A stretch of 64,000 bases of DNA from Devosia psychrophila (lineage in GTDB: Bacteria > Pseudomonadota > Alphaproteobacteria > Rhizobiales > Devosiaceae), in contig NZ_LAPV01000166.1 in NCBI RefSeq assembly GCF_000971275.1, positions 37,709 to 101,708 of the forward strand. Reading direction: 5' to 3'. Every line of letters begins with the position of its first letter. Within the stretch, counting starts at the first letter, position 1. Below, one piece after another: positions 56,347 to 63,927 of this stretch. The notes under the pieces are model-generated. The model saw only the letters and a list, made by a program, of their open reading frames with translations, was not told the origin of the DNA and made no database searches. A program made the translations under genes and the position numbers.

Positions 56347-56733
56347 TCAGCTTGCATCAAACGCGTTGGAGATGTGGCGCGGCCATCGGCCCCGCGCAAG
56401 GAAAATCACGTCGAAGCGAAATTGTGTTTCCGTGCGACGAGGGTGCTTGGCCACCCAGTATTGCGCAGCGCGGCTGATGCGCGAGCGGTTTATCCCCTCA
56501 AGCGTCTGGCCGAGACTGGATGCCTTGCTGCGGGCTTTGACCTCGACGAAGGCAATGGTGCCGAAGCGGCTAGCGATCAGGTCGATCTCGCCGAGCGGGG
56601 TTTTGTAGCGCCGGGCGATGATGCGGTAGAGCTTGAAGCGCAGGTACCAGGCGGCCAGCGCCTCGCCACGATGGCCACCAAGATAGGCCTGGATGCGGGC
56701 CTTACTTTTCGGCTTTGAGGGCGAGGGCGGCAT
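56347..56733 (-). CDS. yraN: UPF0102 family protein YraN
   Basis: 128 aa. Restriction-endonuclease-like fold of unknown function, usually next to rsmI. Seen: GHRGEALAAWYLRFKLYRII, TPLGEIDLIASRFGTIAFVE and VKARSKASSLGQTL. The second ATG (56733) of ATGATG is used because GGAGG is six bases upstream; the first (56736) would be only three bases away. Its 5' end overlaps the rsmI 3' end by 32 bp. Confidence 0.88.
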   Translation of the reverse strand: MPPSPSKPKSKARIQAYLGGHRGEALAAWYLRFKLYRIIARRYKTPLGEIDLIASRFGTIAFVEVKARSKASSLGQTLEGINRSRISRAAQYWVAKHPRRTETQFRFDVIFLARGRWPRHISNAFDAS

Positions 56734-57589
56734 CATAGACCTCCTTGCGCTTGAGGCCATATTGCTCGGTCACCGCATCGACGGCGGCACGCAGAGGCTG
56801 GTTGGCCATGGCGGCGATCAGCGAGGCCTGCCAGTCGGCGGCGTCAGGCGCGGTGGGTTCGGCGGCGCCGGCCACGACGATCACCGCTTCGCCCTTGGTT
56901 TCGGTATCGGCAAATTCCTTGGCCAGTTCGACCAGCGTACCGCGATGGACGCGTTCGAAGCGCTTGGTAAGCTCCAGCGCGACGGCAGCCTGCCGTTCGC
57001 CCCAGATTTCGGCCATGGCAGCGAGGGTGTCGTCGAGTCGGCGCGGGCTCTCGTAGAACACCAGGGTTTCACGTGAATCGGTGAGCGCCTTGAGCGCATT
57101 GCCCTTGGCGCCGGCCTTGGGGGGCAGAAAGCCGTGGAAGGCGAAGGCGTCGGTGGGAAGGCCGGCGACGACCAGCGCCGAAAGCAAAGCCGAGGCGCCG
57201 GGGATGGCGAACACCGGCTGGCCGGCTTCGGCGAGAGCGCGGATCAACGGAAAACCGGGATCGGACAGCAGCGGCGTACCGGCATCGGAGATCAGCGCGA
57301 TGGCGGCGCCGGCGGCAACGCGGCTGACAATGTCGTCGGCCTTGGCGCGCTCATTGTGCTCATGCAACGCGATGCGGCGGCCCTTGATGCCGTAGTGATC
57401 GAGCAGGCGTGCCGACATCCGGGTGTCTTCGCAGAGGATGGCCGAGGCGGCGGCCAAAGTTTCGAGCGCCCGGATGGTGATATCGCGCAGATTGCCGATC
57501 GGGGTGGCGACGACATAGAGGCCAGGCGCCAGCGGCGGGGCGGTAAAGGTGTTGCCGGCGATGAAATAGCCCGGGGTGGTTTCCGTCAT
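56702..57589 (-). CDS. rsmI: 16S rRNA (cytidine-1402-2'-O)-methyltransferase
   Basis: 295 aa of the tetrapyrrole-methylase superfamily. Seen: LYVVATPIGNLRDITIRALE (SAM-binding GxP/GNLxD), IALISDAGTPLLSDPGFPLI and FHGFLPPKAGAKGNAL. The start is ATG 57589 (MTETTPGYFIAGN); GTG 57598 would add three residues. Coupled to yraN; divergent from the LpoA-like gene. Confidence 0.95.
   Translation of the reverse strand: MTETTPGYFIAGNTFTAPPLAPGLYVVATPIGNLRDITIRALETLAAASAILCEDTRMSARLLDHYGIKGRRIALHEHNERAKADDIVSRVAAGAAIALISDAGTPLLSDPGFPLIRALAEAGQPVFAIPGASALLSALVVAGLPTDAFAFHGFLPPKAGAKGNALKALTDSRETLVFYESPRRLDDTLAAMAEIWGERQAAVALELTKRFERVHRGTLVELAKEFADTETKGEAVIVVAGAAEPTAPDAADWQASLIAAMANQPLRAAVDAVTEQYGLKRKEVYDAALALKAEK
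57065..57080. promoter_or_regulatory. parS-like site 4 (inside rsmI)
   Basis: GGTTTCACGTGAATCG; 13 of 16 positions match TGTTTCACGTGAAACA. Core TTCACGTGAA. Overlaps coding sequence. Confidence 0.4.
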
Positions 57590-57671
57590 GCCTGGCACGT
57601 CCGTCGGTTGATAATTGGTTAAGCAATTGCTGCGAAAGTGTTAACAGACTGCTAGCATCGAGGGGCCGAAA

Positions 57672-58883
57672 ATGCGGATTTTCGGGAAGGCTGGTTACGG
57701 TATCACGCTTTTTGCGCTGGCCGCCTGTTCGCCGATCCAGATCGGATCGCGCACTCTGGATTTTGGCGGCGGCGGCGGCGGTGCTCAGACATTTCCCACC
57801 CAGACCACAATGCCGATCCAGCCCACCAGCGCAGCGCAGCGCTTCGGGCGCGGGCCGGTGCAGGTATCGCTGCTGCTGCCGCTGTCGGGCGAACCGGGGC
57901 TGGCGAGCGTCGGCCAGGCGCTGGCCAATGCGTCGAGGCTGGCTATCGCCTTCATCGAGGCCAATCCCAATATTGCCGAGAACATCACCATCACGCTGCG
58001 CGATACCGGCGCGACAGTGCAGGGCGCCACGGCGGCGGCCAGCGCTGCGGCGAGCGAGGGCGCCAGGCTGATCCTCGGCCCGTTGCGGGCCGATCAGGTG
58101 ACGGCGGTCGGTGCGGTGGCGCGCTCGTCGGGCATTCCGGTGATCGGCTTTTCCAATAACCCCACAGCGGCGGGGCCGGGGGTATATCTGCTGAGCGTGC
58201 TGCCCGACATGGAGATGAAACGCTCGCTGAACTGGATCAAGACGCAGGGACGGCGCGGCATTGCGGGTATTTTCCCGGCGACGGATTTCGGTCAAGCGCA
58301 AGAGGCAGCGTTCCGCCAGCAGGCAGCTATTGCCAGCTTTGCCCCGAGCGCGGTCTATACGTTTTCCTCGTCCGGCGAAGCGCAGCAGATCGTCAATCAG
58401 GCGCTGCCGCAGATCCAGAATGGGATGATCGACACGATCTTCATTCCCGACCGAGCGACGGCGCCAAGCTTCGGCGTGCTGCTGGCACAGGCGGGGGTGA
58501 AGCCGGGGGCGGTGCAGATCGTCGGGTCGGCGGACTGGGAGGGCGATCCGGCGATTGCCAACGCACCGCAACTGGCCGGCGCCATTTATCCGGCGGTCGA
58601 CCCGGCCGGCATGGCGGCGATCGGCGCCGACTACCAGCGCCAGTTCGGCGGGGCGCCACACGCACTGGCCACCATCGCCTACACAGCGACGATCCTGGCC
58701 AATGTGAACACGCTGTCGATGGCCAATCCGCCGTATAATCCGGCGCTGATGTCCAGTGCGACTGGCTTCAACGGCCGCGACGGGGCGTTCCGGTTTCTGG
58801 TCAATGGCCGTGCCGAATATGCGCTGGTGCTGAAACGGATTGCGCCGGGTGGAGCGCAGGTGTTGGAGGGGGCGAAGCTGTGA
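57672..58883 (+). CDS. LpoA-like penicillin-binding protein activator (lipoprotein)
   Basis: 403 aa. Signal peptide with lipobox: MRIFGKAGYGITLFALAAC, Cys19. The remainder is a type I periplasmic-binding fold of the kind shared by LpoA and amino-acid ABC binding proteins: VSLLLPLSGEPGLASVGQAL, LILGPLRADQVTAVGAVARS, GIAGIFPATDFG, PGAVQIVGSADWEGDP. Commonly annotated as a penicillin-binding protein activator next to rsmI and yraN. A dedicated PBP1A partner is not in the window. ATG 57672 follows GAGGGGCCGAAA. Confidence 0.88.
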   Translation: MRIFGKAGYGITLFALAACSPIQIGSRTLDFGGGGGGAQTFPTQTTMPIQPTSAAQRFGRGPVQVSLLLPLSGEPGLASVGQALANASRLAIAFIEANPNIAENITITLRDTGATVQGATAAASAAASEGARLILGPLRADQVTAVGAVARSSGIPVIGFSNNPTAAGPGVYLLSVLPDMEMKRSLNWIKTQGRRGIAGIFPATDFGQAQEAAFRQQAAIASFAPSAVYTFSSSGEAQQIVNQALPQIQNGMIDTIFIPDRATAPSFGVLLAQAGVKPGAVQIVGSADWEGDPAIANAPQLAGAIYPAVDPAGMAAIGADYQRQFGGAPHALATIAYTATILANVNTLSMANPPYNPALMSSATGFNGRDGAFRFLVNGRAEYALVLKRIAPGGAQVLEGAKL

Positions 58884-58904
58884 AGGCGCCTCATACCCGA
58901 TCGT

Positions 58905-58978
58905 CACCCTCGGGCTTGACCCGAGGGAACTGAACTGGTCTGACGAAGTATAGAGCCCTCGGGTCAAGCCCGAGGGTG
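58905..58978. repeat. Inverted repeat of the CCTCGGGCTTGACCCGAGG type
   Basis: CACCCTCGGGCTTGACCCGA and CGGGTCAAGCCCGAGGGTG arms, about 23 bp each, spaced 28 bases; the diverged relative is at 30881-30955. Between the LpoA-like gene and the hemW 3' end (convergent genes), so it could end transcription from both sides. Confidence 0.85.
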
Positions 58979-59007
58979 AGGAGCGGTGGATGTTTGTCGA
59001 ATTGCGG

Positions 59008-60165
59008 CTAAGCCGCGAGATCCGCCACGACCGCGTCCAGCACTGGAAAACCCTTGTCCGTCACGCGCAGATTGCCGTTGGGGAGGGTTTCGACAAAGCC
59101 GTAGCCTTTGAGGGTGTCGATCTGGGTGCGGGAAATCTGGCGTCCGGACAGGGCGGTGAAGCGCGCCGGGGAGATGCCTTCCTTGAGGCGCAGGCCCATG
59201 ACGAGGAACTCGTCGCCCTGCTCTTCCCAGGTCAAAACGTCATCGACCACGAGGCCATGGCCTTTGGCGACGACGTTCTTCTGCCAGTCGAAGGGCATTT
59301 TTTCGGCGGCGGTGGCGTGGCGCTGGTTGTTGATCATCAGGCGGCCATGGGCGCCGGGGCCGATGCCGGCATATTCGCCATAACGCCAGTACAGCATGTT
59401 GTGCGAGCTTTCCTGGCCCGGGCGGGCGTGATTGGAAATCTCGTAGGCGGGCAGGCCGGCCTCGGCGGTCAGCTCATGGGTCATTTCGTAGAAATCGGCG
59501 GCAAGGTCTTCATTGGGCATGGCGAGCTTGCCGGCGCGATGCAGGTCGAAGTAGCGCGTGCCCATTTCGATGGTGAGCTGGTAGAGGCTGATGTGACCCT
59601 GCGCCATCCACAGCGCTTCCTTGAGCTCGTCTTCCCAATCTTCCAGCGACTGCTTGGGGCGGGCATAGATCAGATCAAAGCTCGAGCGATCGAATACCGA
59701 CTGGGCGATGCGCACGGCGGCAATGGCTTCATCGACGGTGTGGCGACGGCCGAGTTCGGCCAGCGGGCCTTCGCGCAGCGATTGCACGCCGAGCGAGACG
59801 CGGTTGACGCCGGCGGCGCGGAAGCCCTTGAAGCGGTCGACCTCGACGCTGGTCGGATTGGCTTCGAGGGTGATCTCGGCCTTGGAATCGAGCGTCCAAT
59901 GCTTGGCGATGGCGTCGATGATGCGGCCGGTCGACTGCGGGTTCATCAGCGATGGCGTGCCACCCCCGAAAAAGATCGACTGCACGACACGGCCGGGCGC
60001 CATCGCCGCAGTGGTGGCGATCTCGCGCTCATAGGCGGCGACATAGTCGATCTCGTCGAACGGGCCGCGATGAACGTGCGAGTTGAAGTCGCAGTACGGG
60101 CACTTGGAGGCGCAGAACGGCCAGTGCACGTAAACCCCGAACATGTCGTTGGGGCTACTGCTCAA
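59008..60165 (-). CDS. hemW: Radical SAM haem chaperone HemW
   Basis: 385 aa. Not a coproporphyrinogen oxidase but a related haem-trafficking protein. Radical SAM cysteines C18, C22 and C25 in WPFCASKCPYCDF (CX3CX2C); the family GGGTPSLM and FGIGPGAHGR-type motif (here YAGIGPGAHGRLM) follow, then a HemN C-terminal domain. The TTG at 60165 overlaps the end of rdgB and gives a start like relatives; ATG 60144 is the alternative. Convergent with the LpoA-like gene. Confidence 0.93.
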   Translation of the reverse strand: MSSSPNDMFGVYVHWPFCASKCPYCDFNSHVHRGPFDEIDYVAAYEREIATTAAMAPGRVVQSIFFGGGTPSLMNPQSTGRIIDAIAKHWTLDSKAEITLEANPTSVEVDRFKGFRAAGVNRVSLGVQSLREGPLAELGRRHTVDEAIAAVRIAQSVFDRSSFDLIYARPKQSLEDWEDELKEALWMAQGHISLYQLTIEMGTRYFDLHRAGKLAMPNEDLAADFYEMTHELTAEAGLPAYEISNHARPGQESSHNMLYWRYGEYAGIGPGAHGRLMINNQRHATAAEKMPFDWQKNVVAKGHGLVVDDVLTWEEQGDEFLVMGLRLKEGISPARFTALSGRQISRTQIDTLKGYGFVETLPNGNLRVTDKGFPVLDAVVADLAA

Positions 60166-60799
60166 TTTGCTGTTCCACGAACTTGGCAAACGAGCGGGCG
60201 CGGTGGCTGAGGCCAAGCCGGCCGGGCGCCCAGGAGTGTTTCATTTCGGCGGTCATCTGGCCGAAGGTAATGTCATAGCCATCGGGCATGAACACCGGAT
60301 CATAGCCATGACCGCGTTCGCCGCGCGGTGGCCAGACCAGGGTGCCGAAGCACTGGCCATGATAAATCACGTCGCGACCATCGGGATGGGCGAGGCAGAG
60401 CGTGGCGTTGAAGGAACCTTTGCGCTGGCCCGGCGACGTGGCATTGGCGGCCTGCAGCGCATCTTCGACGCGCTTCATGGCGTGGCTGAAATCGCGCGGC
60501 ACGCCCGCCCAGTCGGCGGTATAGACCCCGGGATCGCCGTTGAGCGCGTCGACGCAGAGGCCCGAATCATCGCTCAGCGCCAGCATGCCGGACGCCTGCG
60601 CCGCCGCGTGGGCCTTCAGGCGGGCGTTTTCGGCAAACGTCGTCCCGGTTTCTTCGGGCTCGGGCAGGCCGAGTTCGCCGGCCGAGGTCAACTCCAGTCC
60701 GAAGGGCTCGAACAGCTCCTGGAATTCCTTGAGCTTGCCGGCATTGTGGGTGGCCAGAACCAGGCGGTCACCTTGGCGCAGCCGGGCAATGGGGCTCAT
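60155..60799 (-). CDS. rdgB: RdgB/HAM1 non-canonical purine NTP pyrophosphatase
   Basis: 214 aa. Removes dITP, ITP and XTP. Signature LVLATHNAGKLKEFQELFEP (SxNxxK), LSDDSGLCVDALNGDPGVYT, FNATLCLAHPDG and GHGYDPVFMPDGYD. ATG 60799 ([10 protein letters not shown]). The end overlaps hemW. The 45-aa ORF is fused by an ATGA overlap to its start. Confidence 0.95.
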   Translation of the reverse strand: MSPIARLRQGDRLVLATHNAGKLKEFQELFEPFGLELTSAGELGLPEPEETGTTFAENARLKAHAAAQASGMLALSDDSGLCVDALNGDPGVYTADWAGVPRDFSHAMKRVEDALQAANATSPGQRKGSFNATLCLAHPDGRDVIYHGQCFGTLVWPPRGERGHGYDPVFMPDGYDITFGQMTAEMKHSWAPGRLGLSHRARSFAKFVEQQIEQ

Positions 60800-60933
60800 T
60801 TGCCGGCCCTCGGCTTGGCGGCAAGGGCCCGGGATACGTCGTGCCACAGTGCACAGTTTTCCGGCGAAACGACGCGTGCCGTCTTGACCGGTTTTTGCGC
60901 GGCTGCGACTTTCTTGAGGAGCCAGCCGATCAT
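60796..60933 (-). CDS. 45-aa ORF coupled between rph and rdgB
   Basis: Not found by a 60-residue ORF search. Begins [20 protein letters not shown] and ends [19 protein letters not shown]; basic, with two Trp, one Cys and one His. Its ATG lies in the rph stop (ATGA at 60930-60933) and its TGA in the rdgB start (ATGA at 60796-60799), filling the gap exactly. That double overlap is good evidence of coding by translational coupling. Function unknown; no homologue known to me. Confidence 0.65.
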   Translation of the reverse strand: MIGWLLKKVAAAQKPVKTARVVSPENCALWHDVSRALAAKPRAGK

Positions 60934-61646
60934 GCGGAGAGGGCCTCTTGCTGCAACAGGCCGAGTTCGCCGATGCCCTGTTCGGCAAGCTCCATCAGCG
61001 CGTTGAGCTCATCGCGGCTGAAGGGCACCTGTTCGGCGGTGCCCTGAATTTCGACGAATTTGCCGGAGCCGGTCATGACGAAATTGGCGTCGGTATGGGC
61101 TTCGACATCTTCGAGATAATCGAGATCGAGCACCGGAGCACCGCGATAGATGCCGCAGGAAACCGCAGCCACCGAATCGCGCAAGGCCTTGCCCTTGGTC
61201 AGCTTGCGCTCGTCCATCCATTTGATGGCGTCGGCCAGCGCTACATAGGCGCCGGTGATCGAAGCGGTGCGGGTGCCGCCATCGGCTTCGAGCACGTCGC
61301 AGTCGATGGTGATCTGGTTTTCGCCGAGCAATTGCATGTCGACCACGGCGCGCAGCGAACGGCCGATCAGGCGCTGGATTTCCTGGGTGCGGCCGGACTG
61401 CTTGCCGGCAGCGGCTTCGCGGCGGGTGCGCGAACCGGTGGCGCGGGGCAGCATGCCATATTCGGCGGTGACCCAGCCCTGGCCCTTGCCACGCAGCCAG
61501 CCGGGAATGCTGGTTTCGACCGAAGCGGTGACGAGAACTTTGGTGTTTCCGAAGGAAACGAGGCAGGAGCCCTCCGCCTTCATGGCGACATTGCGCTCGA
61601 TAGTCACCGCACGCATTTGATTGAGCTCACGTCCGGAAGGGCGCAT
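60930..61646 (-). CDS. rph: RNase PH
   Basis: 238 aa. Phosphorolytic tRNA 3'-end trimming and RNA turnover. Starts [20 protein letters not shown]; has [39 protein letters not shown] and [22 protein letters not shown] at 61649 immediately precedes the ATG. Divergent from hrcA, as in related genomes. Confidence 0.96.
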   Translation of the reverse strand: MRPSGRELNQMRAVTIERNVAMKAEGSCLVSFGNTKVLVTASVETSIPGWLRGKGQGWVTAEYGMLPRATGSRTRREAAAGKQSGRTQEIQRLIGRSLRAVVDMQLLGENQITIDCDVLEADGGTRTASITGAYVALADAIKWMDERKLTKGKALRDSVAAVSCGIYRGAPVLDLDYLEDVEAHTDANFVMTGSGKFVEIQGTAEQVPFSRDELNALMELAEQGIGELGLLQQEALSA

Positions 61647-61786
61647 CAATAATCCAGTTAGAAAGTGTCGTTAACCGCCTCTTAACCCTCATTGGTCGAG
61701 CTCACAAGCGGCGGTGGCTTGGCGCGAAGCAGCAATGCGCTTAAATGAGGCAGCACGGTTAAAGCGGAAGATTTTATCCAACAGCC

Positions 61787-62860
61787 ATGGCCAGACCGCC
61801 CGAAGACTTTCTCAGCGTGCTCAATGCCCGCAGCCAGGACATATTCAAGAAGATCGTCGAGCGCTATCTCGACACCGGCTCGCCCGTGGGTTCGCGCGAT
61901 CTGAGCCGGATGCTGCAGACTGGATTATCCCCAGCCTCGGTGCGCAACGTGATGGCGGATCTCGAAGATCTCGGCCTGATCGCGGCGCCGCATACCTCGG
62001 CCGGGCGGGCACCAACGCAGGAGGGCCTGCGGTTCTTCGTCGATGCCATGCTGGAGGTCGGCGCCGTCAACGAGGCCGAACGCAGCCAGATCGCCAAGAG
62101 CATCGAGGGCCAGCATCGGGGACAGGTCGAAGACGTGCTCACTGAAGCCAGCCAGTTGCTCAGCGGCTTGAGCCAGGGGGCTGGCGTGGTGATTGCCACC
62201 AAGGCTGACATCATCCTGCGCCATATCGAATTCGTGCGGCTCGATGCCGCCCGCGCCATGGCGATCCTTGTGGGGCAGGACGGGCAGGTGGAAAACCGCA
62301 TCATGGACGTACCGCCCGGGCTGACGGCGTCGGCGCTGACCCAGGCGGGCAATTATCTGGCGCGCTATGTGGTGGGCCGGACCATTCCCGAGGCGCGCAA
62401 AGCGCTGGGTGAACAGCGGGCCGAACAGCGGGCCGAGCTGGATGAACTGACGCAGAAGCTGGTCGATGCCGGCATTGCGACGCTGGGGCAGCCCTCGGCC
62501 GCGAGCCAGCCGACGGTGATCGTGCGGGGGCGCGGCAACCTGATCAACGATACGATGGCGAGCGACGAGCTGAGCCGGATGCGGCAATTGTTCGACGAGC
62601 TGGAGAGCAAGGACGGGCTGCTCGATCTGCTCGGTGACGCCGAAAAAGCACAGGGCGTGCGCATCTTTATCGGCTCGGAAAACAAGCTGTTTTCGCTCTC
62701 GGGCTCGTCGGTCATCCTGTCGCCGTACAAGGATGCCAATGACAAGGTGGTCGGCGTGCTGGGCGTGATCGGGCCGACGCGGCTCAACTATGCGCGCATC
62801 GTGCCGGTAGTGGATTATACCGCCAATGTGATCAGCGCGATGATGGCCAGAAAACGATAG
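61787..62860 (+). CDS. hrcA: Heat-inducible repressor HrcA
   Basis: 357 aa. Represses heat-shock genes by binding CIRCE. N-terminal winged helix (LNARSQDIFKKIVERYLDTG, SVRNVMADLEDLGL), GAF-like insertion, and a C-terminal region (RIFIGSENKLFSLSGSSVIL, LGVIGPTRLNYARIVPVVDY). I found no CIRCE element (TTAGCACTC-N9-GAGTGCTAA) upstream of either hrcA or grpE, so its targets are elsewhere (for example groESL). Confidence 0.96.
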   Translation: MARPPEDFLSVLNARSQDIFKKIVERYLDTGSPVGSRDLSRMLQTGLSPASVRNVMADLEDLGLIAAPHTSAGRAPTQEGLRFFVDAMLEVGAVNEAERSQIAKSIEGQHRGQVEDVLTEASQLLSGLSQGAGVVIATKADIILRHIEFVRLDAARAMAILVGQDGQVENRIMDVPPGLTASALTQAGNYLARYVVGRTIPEARKALGEQRAEQRAELDELTQKLVDAGIATLGQPSAASQPTVIVRGRGNLINDTMASDELSRMRQLFDELESKDGLLDLLGDAEKAQGVRIFIGSENKLFSLSGSSVILSPYKDANDKVVGVLGVIGPTRLNYARIVPVVDYTANVISAMMARKR

Positions 62861-62865
62861 TCGTG

Positions 62866-62935
62866 CCGTTCGGGCGTAGCCCTCATGGCCTTCTCACCTC
62901 AAATCGCTCCAGCGGAGTGATTTGCCGGCAACCCA
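62866..62935 (+). repeat. Dispersed hairpin repeat, family I, copy D
   Basis: GCCGTTCGGGCGTAGCCCTC, CATGGCC, then a 10-bp hairpin AAATCGCTCC-AGC-GGAGTGATTT (62901-62923, one G-T pair) and GCCGGCAACCC. Lies between hrcA and grpE. Confidence 0.7.
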
Positions 62936-62948
62936 GAGGCATCGAAGG

Positions 62949-62977
62949 CTTGAAATTCAGCCCGGTTTGGCCGATAT
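62949..62977 (+). promoter_or_regulatory. RpoH-type (sigma-32) promoter for grpE
   Basis: CTTGAAA at 62949-62955 matches the heat-shock -35, and CCGATAT at 62971-62977 resembles the -10 (CCCATnT), with a 15-base spacer. Transcription would start near 62985, upstream of grpE at 63011. Alphaproteobacteria control grpE this way. Confidence 0.6.
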
Positions 62978-63010
62978 GCGGGACAAATTCAGTTATTGCG
63001 GAACGGAACA

Positions 63011-63592
63011 ATGATGAGCGACGAAAACGCCGCCTCGGGCGATACGCCTGAAGTTGAAATCCCGGTAGAGCAGGCCGTCGATCCGATCGAAGCCCTGCGC
63101 ATCGAGAATGCCGATCTCAAGGATCGCGTTTTGCGCAGCCATGCCGAGATGGAAAACCTGCGCAAGCGCACCGAACGCGACGTCAATGACACGCGCAGCT
63201 ATGCCATCGCCGGCTTTGCCCGCGACATGCTGAGTGCCACCGATGCGCTGAGCCGCGCGCTGATGGTGCTGCCGGCCGAAGCGCGGACCAGTGGCGATGC
63301 GACCACCAAGAGCCTGATCGAGGGCATCGAGCTGGCCGAGCGCGAAATGCAGCGCCTGCTGGCCAAGCATGGCGTCAAGCCGATCGAGGCCGAGGGCCAG
63401 AAATTCGATCCGCACAAGCATCAGGCAATGTTCGAAGTGCCCGATCCCAGCAAGCCGGAAGGTACTGTGGTGCAGGTGGTGCAGACCGGTTTTGCCATCG
63501 GCGACCGGGTATTGCGGCCTGCGATGGTTGGTGTTGCCAAGGGTGGCCCGAGCCATGCGCCGGCTGATGAGGCGATCGACAAGAGCGCCTGA
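63011..63592 (+). CDS. grpE: Nucleotide exchange factor GrpE
   Basis: 193 aa. Works with DnaK/DnaJ; coiled coil ([20 protein letters not shown]) followed by [20 protein letters not shown] and the beta-wing [20 protein letters not shown] with [20 protein letters not shown]. Start is ATG 63011 or the following ATG 63014; GGAA is four or seven bases away. Separated from hrcA by a repeat and its own promoter. Confidence 0.95.
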   Translation: MMSDENAASGDTPEVEIPVEQAVDPIEALRIENADLKDRVLRSHAEMENLRKRTERDVNDTRSYAIAGFARDMLSATDALSRALMVLPAEARTSGDATTKSLIEGIELAEREMQRLLAKHGVKPIEAEGQKFDPHKHQAMFEVPDPSKPEGTVVQVVQTGFAIGDRVLRPAMVGVAKGGPSHAPADEAIDKSA

Positions 63593-63640
63593 GGCTTTTC
63601 TTGCCACCAGAGTTAAGGTCGCAAGAATGGACCCCAGCCG

Positions 63641-63859
63641 ATGAGACCAGCATTCCGACAAAAGGCCATCGCCGTTTGCAGTGCAAAGATCGCTGGAAAG
63701 GGTGAGGGCGTCGGGCTGTCGTTCTACGCCTTTTTCGCCAATCGGAACGACGATCCGGAATTGCTGATGGAAGCGGCCACCTGGTGGATCCGGACCCACA
63801 AGCTCGACCATTTCGAAAAGGCCATCAAAATCAGGGCTATGTTAGAGGCGATGGCCTGA
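63641..63859 (+). CDS. Small conserved-looking protein, 72 aa
   Basis: MRPAFRQKAIAVCSAKIAGKG, GLSFYAFFANRNDDPELLME and AATWWIRTHKLDHFEKAIKI. A small helical protein with Trp-Trp and no membrane segment. It resembles a DUF-type family of short alphaproteobacterial proteins; I am unsure of its number. Start ATG 63641 with GGACCCC upstream; about 50 bp after grpE, so possibly read through from the grpE promoter. Confidence 0.75.
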   Translation: MRPAFRQKAIAVCSAKIAGKGEGVGLSFYAFFANRNDDPELLMEAATWWIRTHKLDHFEKAIKIRAMLEAMA

Positions 63860-63872
63860 AAAAACGGGCCAT

Positions 63873-63888
63873 GGTTTCACGTGAATCC
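63873..63888. promoter_or_regulatory. parS-like site 5 (after the 72-aa gene)
   Basis: GGTTTCACGTGAATCC; 13 of 16 positions match TGTTTCACGTGAAACA, core TTCACGTGAA. It overlaps the left arm of the following hairpin. Confidence 0.45.
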
Positions 63889-63910
63889 CCGCGCAAGTGG
63901 GGATTTTTGT
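63884..63910 (+). terminator. Intrinsic terminator after the 72-aa gene
   Basis: AATCCCCGC (63884-63892) pairs with GTGGGGATT (63897-63905), one G-T pair, loop GCAA, followed by TTTGTTTG. Ends the grpE-side transcript. Confidence 0.7.
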
Positions 63911-63927
63911 TTGTGGGATATTTATCA

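Noticed and set aside
57360..58967. A 535-codon minus frame spanning rsmI and the LpoA gene
   Set aside because: Runs through two real genes on opposite strands; translation is Arg-rich noise.
61647..61786. CIRCE element at hrcA
   Set aside because: No TTAGCACTC-N9-GAGTGCTAA or close variant seen.
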